16,858 nucleotides of DNA, from the NCBI GenBank assembly GCA_016218465.1, contig JACREA010000008.1, positions 1 through 16,858 of the forward strand, written 5' to 3'. The notes under the pieces were generated by a model, which was not told where the DNA came from, ran no database searches, and saw only the letters and a program-made list of their open reading frames with translations. Source of the stretch: Nitrosomonadales bacterium (lineage in GTDB: Bacteria; Pseudomonadota; Gammaproteobacteria; Burkholderiales; Gallionellaceae). Shown piece by piece: positions 15,147-16,858 of the stretch. The position numbers and the translations under genes were made by a program. Numbering within the stretch: position 1 is the stretch's first letter; the number at the start of each line of letters is the position of its first letter.

Positions 15147-15770
15147 ATGAGCAAATTCATAACGTTTGAAGGTGTCGATGGGGCAGGCAAAAGCACCCAT
15201 CTGGCGTGGTTTGCCGCTACGTTGCGGCAGCGCGGCCTCGACGTGGTGGTCACGCGCGAACCGGGCGGCACGCCGCTTGGTGAGCAATTGCGCGAGATAC
15301 TGCTCAACCAGCCGATGAGCATCGGCACCGAGGCCATGCTGATGTTTGCGGCGCGTCTTGAGCATATCGAGCAGGTCATCAAACCTGCACTGCACGCGGG
15401 CAAATGGGTCATCTCCGACCGTTTCAGCGATGCCAGTTTCGCCTATCAGGGCGGCGGCAGAGGTCTGGATTGGGATAAATTGAGCCAGCTTGAGCAGTGG
15501 GTTCATTCCGGCCTGCAACCAGACCTGACGCTGTTTTTTGATGTTCCGGTCAAGGTCGCGCGACAACGCCTGAGGTCGCCTGATAAAACAAGGCCGAACA
15601 ATGTATCTCTGGACCGTTTCGAGCAGGAGCAAGCCGATTTCTTCGAGCGAGTGCGCGCCGGATATCATAAACGTATAGAGCAAAACCCTCAGCGCTACGC
15701 CGTGATCGATGCGGCGCAGCCGCTGGAAAAAGTGAAGCAGCAACTCGAAGGCATCATCGCGTCTCTATGA
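15147..15770 (+). CDS. tmk: Thymidylate kinase
   Basis: This 207-residue enzyme phosphorylates dTMP to dTDP with ATP, the last dTTP-specific step. The P-loop GVDGAGKST is at 9-17, the substrate-loop motif TREPGGTPLGE at 36-46 and the DR motif in ISDRFSDASFAYQGGGR at 89-105. The lid region RSPDKTRP follows. All key elements are intact. No strong ribosome-binding site precedes the ATG. Its stop overlaps the holB start by four bases (ATGA), coupling it to a replication gene. Confidence 0.97.
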   Translation: MSKFITFEGVDGAGKSTHLAWFAATLRQRGLDVVVTREPGGTPLGEQLREILLNQPMSIGTEAMLMFAARLEHIEQVIKPALHAGKWVISDRFSDASFAYQGGGRGLDWDKLSQLEQWVHSGLQPDLTLFFDVPVKVARQRLRSPDKTRPNNVSLDRFEQEQADFFERVRAGYHKRIEQNPQRYAVIDAAQPLEKVKQQLEGIIASL

Positions 15771-16786
15771 GCATGGATGCGATCTATCCGTGGCAACAAA
15801 ACGACTGGGCGCGCTTGCAGGAGCTGCGCAAGCGCCCCCCGAATGGGATTTTGCTCAAGGGAACCAAAGGCATCGGCAAGCTTGATCTGGCAATAAGGTT
15901 TGCTCGGAGCCTGCTGTGCCAGCATCCGGATGAATCCGGTTTTGCCTGCGGCCAATGTCCCTCCTGCCACTGGTTCGGGCAGGGCTCCCACCCCGATTAC
16001 AAGTTGTTGCAACCGGAAGTACTGAGCCAGGAAGGTGAAGAAACCGATGATTCCAAGTCCACATCTGGCAAAAAACCCAGCAAGCAGATTTCCGTCGATC
16101 AGATACGCGAGCTCGCCAATTTCATCAGCATGTCTGCGCATCAGGGCGGCAGGCGAGTGGTTATCATTCACCCCGCCGAAGCAATGAACGCCAATGCCGC
16201 GAATGCATTGCTGAAAAATCTCGAAGAACCTCCGCATGGATTGCTGTTTATACTGGTGTCGCACAAGCCGCAGCAATTGCTGCCGACCATCCTGAGCCGT
16301 TGCCTGCCTTTCGCGCTATCGGCACCCGATGCCGCGAGTGCCACGCGCTGGCTGGCACAGCAGGGTGTTAAAAATCCTGCTGAAGCTCTGGCTTTTTCCG
16401 GCTTTGCTCCGTTGCAAGCCGTTCAACTGGACGAGCAACTGGGCAGAGAGGAGCGTGAAAAATTGCTTCGGGCCGTGCGCCAACCTGCTGCGATGGATGT
16501 GTTCGTTTTGGCCGAGGTTCTGCAAAAAACCGAGCAGGTGCTGGTCGTGCAGTGGCTGCAACAATGGTGTTATGACTTGAGTTCGATGAAGCAGACTGGC
16601 AAATTGCGCTATCACCCCGGAGAAGAAGCAGCCATCAAAAAACTGGTCAAATCAGTCGAACCGTTGAATCTGGCGCGCCTGCAAAAGCACCTGCAAACCG
16701 CCAAACGCGAAGCGCAGCACACGCTCAATCCCAAGCTGTTCTTTGAGTCGATATTGTTTGCATATCGCCAACTGATGCTCGAATAA
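15767..16786 (+). CDS. holB: DNA polymerase III delta' subunit
   Basis: HolB is the rigid stator of the clamp loader that places the sliding clamp on DNA. The 339-residue protein has a Walker-A-like loop GTKGIGKL (32-39) and a zinc module with four cysteines (C51, C61, C64, C67, the last three in ACGQCPSC). The walker-B region VVIIHPAEAMN (131-141), LLKNLEEPP (148-156) and the SRC motif (177-179) that supplies the arginine finger follow. An acidic then basic Ser/Lys-rich insert lies at about 86-107. The ATG at 15767 overlaps the tmk stop; a second ATG two codons later is a possible alternative. The tmk-holB pair is conserved in many bacteria. Confidence 0.96.
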   Translation: MSMDAIYPWQQNDWARLQELRKRPPNGILLKGTKGIGKLDLAIRFARSLLCQHPDESGFACGQCPSCHWFGQGSHPDYKLLQPEVLSQEGEETDDSKSTSGKKPSKQISVDQIRELANFISMSAHQGGRRVVIIHPAEAMNANAANALLKNLEEPPHGLLFILVSHKPQQLLPTILSRCLPFALSAPDAASATRWLAQQGVKNPAEALAFSGFAPLQAVQLDEQLGREEREKLLRAVRQPAAMDVFVLAEVLQKTEQVLVVQWLQQWCYDLSSMKQTGKLRYHPGEEAAIKKLVKSVEPLNLARLQKHLQTAKREAQHTLNPKLFFESILFAYRQLMLE

Positions 16787-16839
16787 TCATGGGAATCTTG
16801 AAAAATCCCATAATCGTTTCCGAATGAAGTTCGACAGTG

Positions 16840-16858
16840 ATGAGTTTATCAAATCCAA
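16840..16858 (+). CDS. Possible 5' end of the next gene, cut by the window (pilZ by position)
   Basis: After holB (from 16787) no complete gene is visible. An ATG at 16840 opens MSLSNP to the end of the window. A different-frame ATG at 16824 (MKFDSDEFIKS) is the alternative. In many beta- and gammaproteobacteria pilZ follows holB, and PilZ proteins often begin with a short polar stretch before the conserved domain. With six codons and no clear ribosome-binding site this is only a positional guess. Confidence 0.2.

Noticed and set aside
16789..16811. ATGGGA/TCCCAT hairpin after holB as a terminator
   Set aside because: The stem is only six pairs, the loop is eleven bases and no T run follows; the operon probably continues.
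1..16858. tRNA, rRNA, CRISPR arrays, transposases or phage genes
   Set aside because: No cloverleaf, repeat-spacer pattern or recognisable mobile-element protein was seen on either strand.

Overview
The window looks like chromosomal DNA of a betaproteobacterium, probably from the Nitrosomonadales/Gallionellales side. That placement is inferred from protein character and gene order, not from any database match. It has three blocks.

Block 1 (1-2586, + strand) is a tightly packed three-gene set for the cell envelope: the end of an exported SH3-domain protein, an exported M48 zinc metalloprotease, and an OmpP1/FadL-like outer-membrane beta-barrel. Start and stop codons overlap at both junctions. 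The block is visibly AT-richer than the rest (some barrel-gene lines are 33-42% G+C, gspL lines about 60%), which suggests a different history.

Block 2 (2680-11502, - strand) is a type II secretion (T2SS) cluster. Transcribed right to left it reads gspG-H-I-J-K, then an unrecognised lipoprotein gene, then gspL-M-N-D. This is the order of the Xanthomonas xps operon (G-H-I-J-K-L-M-N-D), but gspE and gspF, which head that operon, are absent, as is a separate gspC. The core genes overlap or abut by a few bases. The lipoprotein gene breaks the run with about 170 and 262 bp flanks, and a perfect 12-bp hairpin lies between it and gspL. The ATPase, the inner-membrane platform protein and the prepilin peptidase must be encoded elsewhere.

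Block 3 (11752 to the end, + strand) diverges from gspG and is a housekeeping run: acpP-fabF-pabC-mltG-tmk-holB. It covers acyl carrier protein and elongation in fatty-acid synthesis, aminodeoxychorismate lyase for folate, the lytic transglycosylase that ends glycan strands, thymidylate kinase and the clamp-loader delta' subunit. A candidate sigma-70 promoter and strong ribosome-binding site precede acpP. The last bases may start the next gene (pilZ by neighbourhood), but too little is present to identify it.

No tRNA, rRNA, CRISPR array, transposase or phage gene was recognised. The least explained elements are the orphan lipoprotein inside the T2SS cluster and the compositionally distinct SH3/M48/OmpP1 block.
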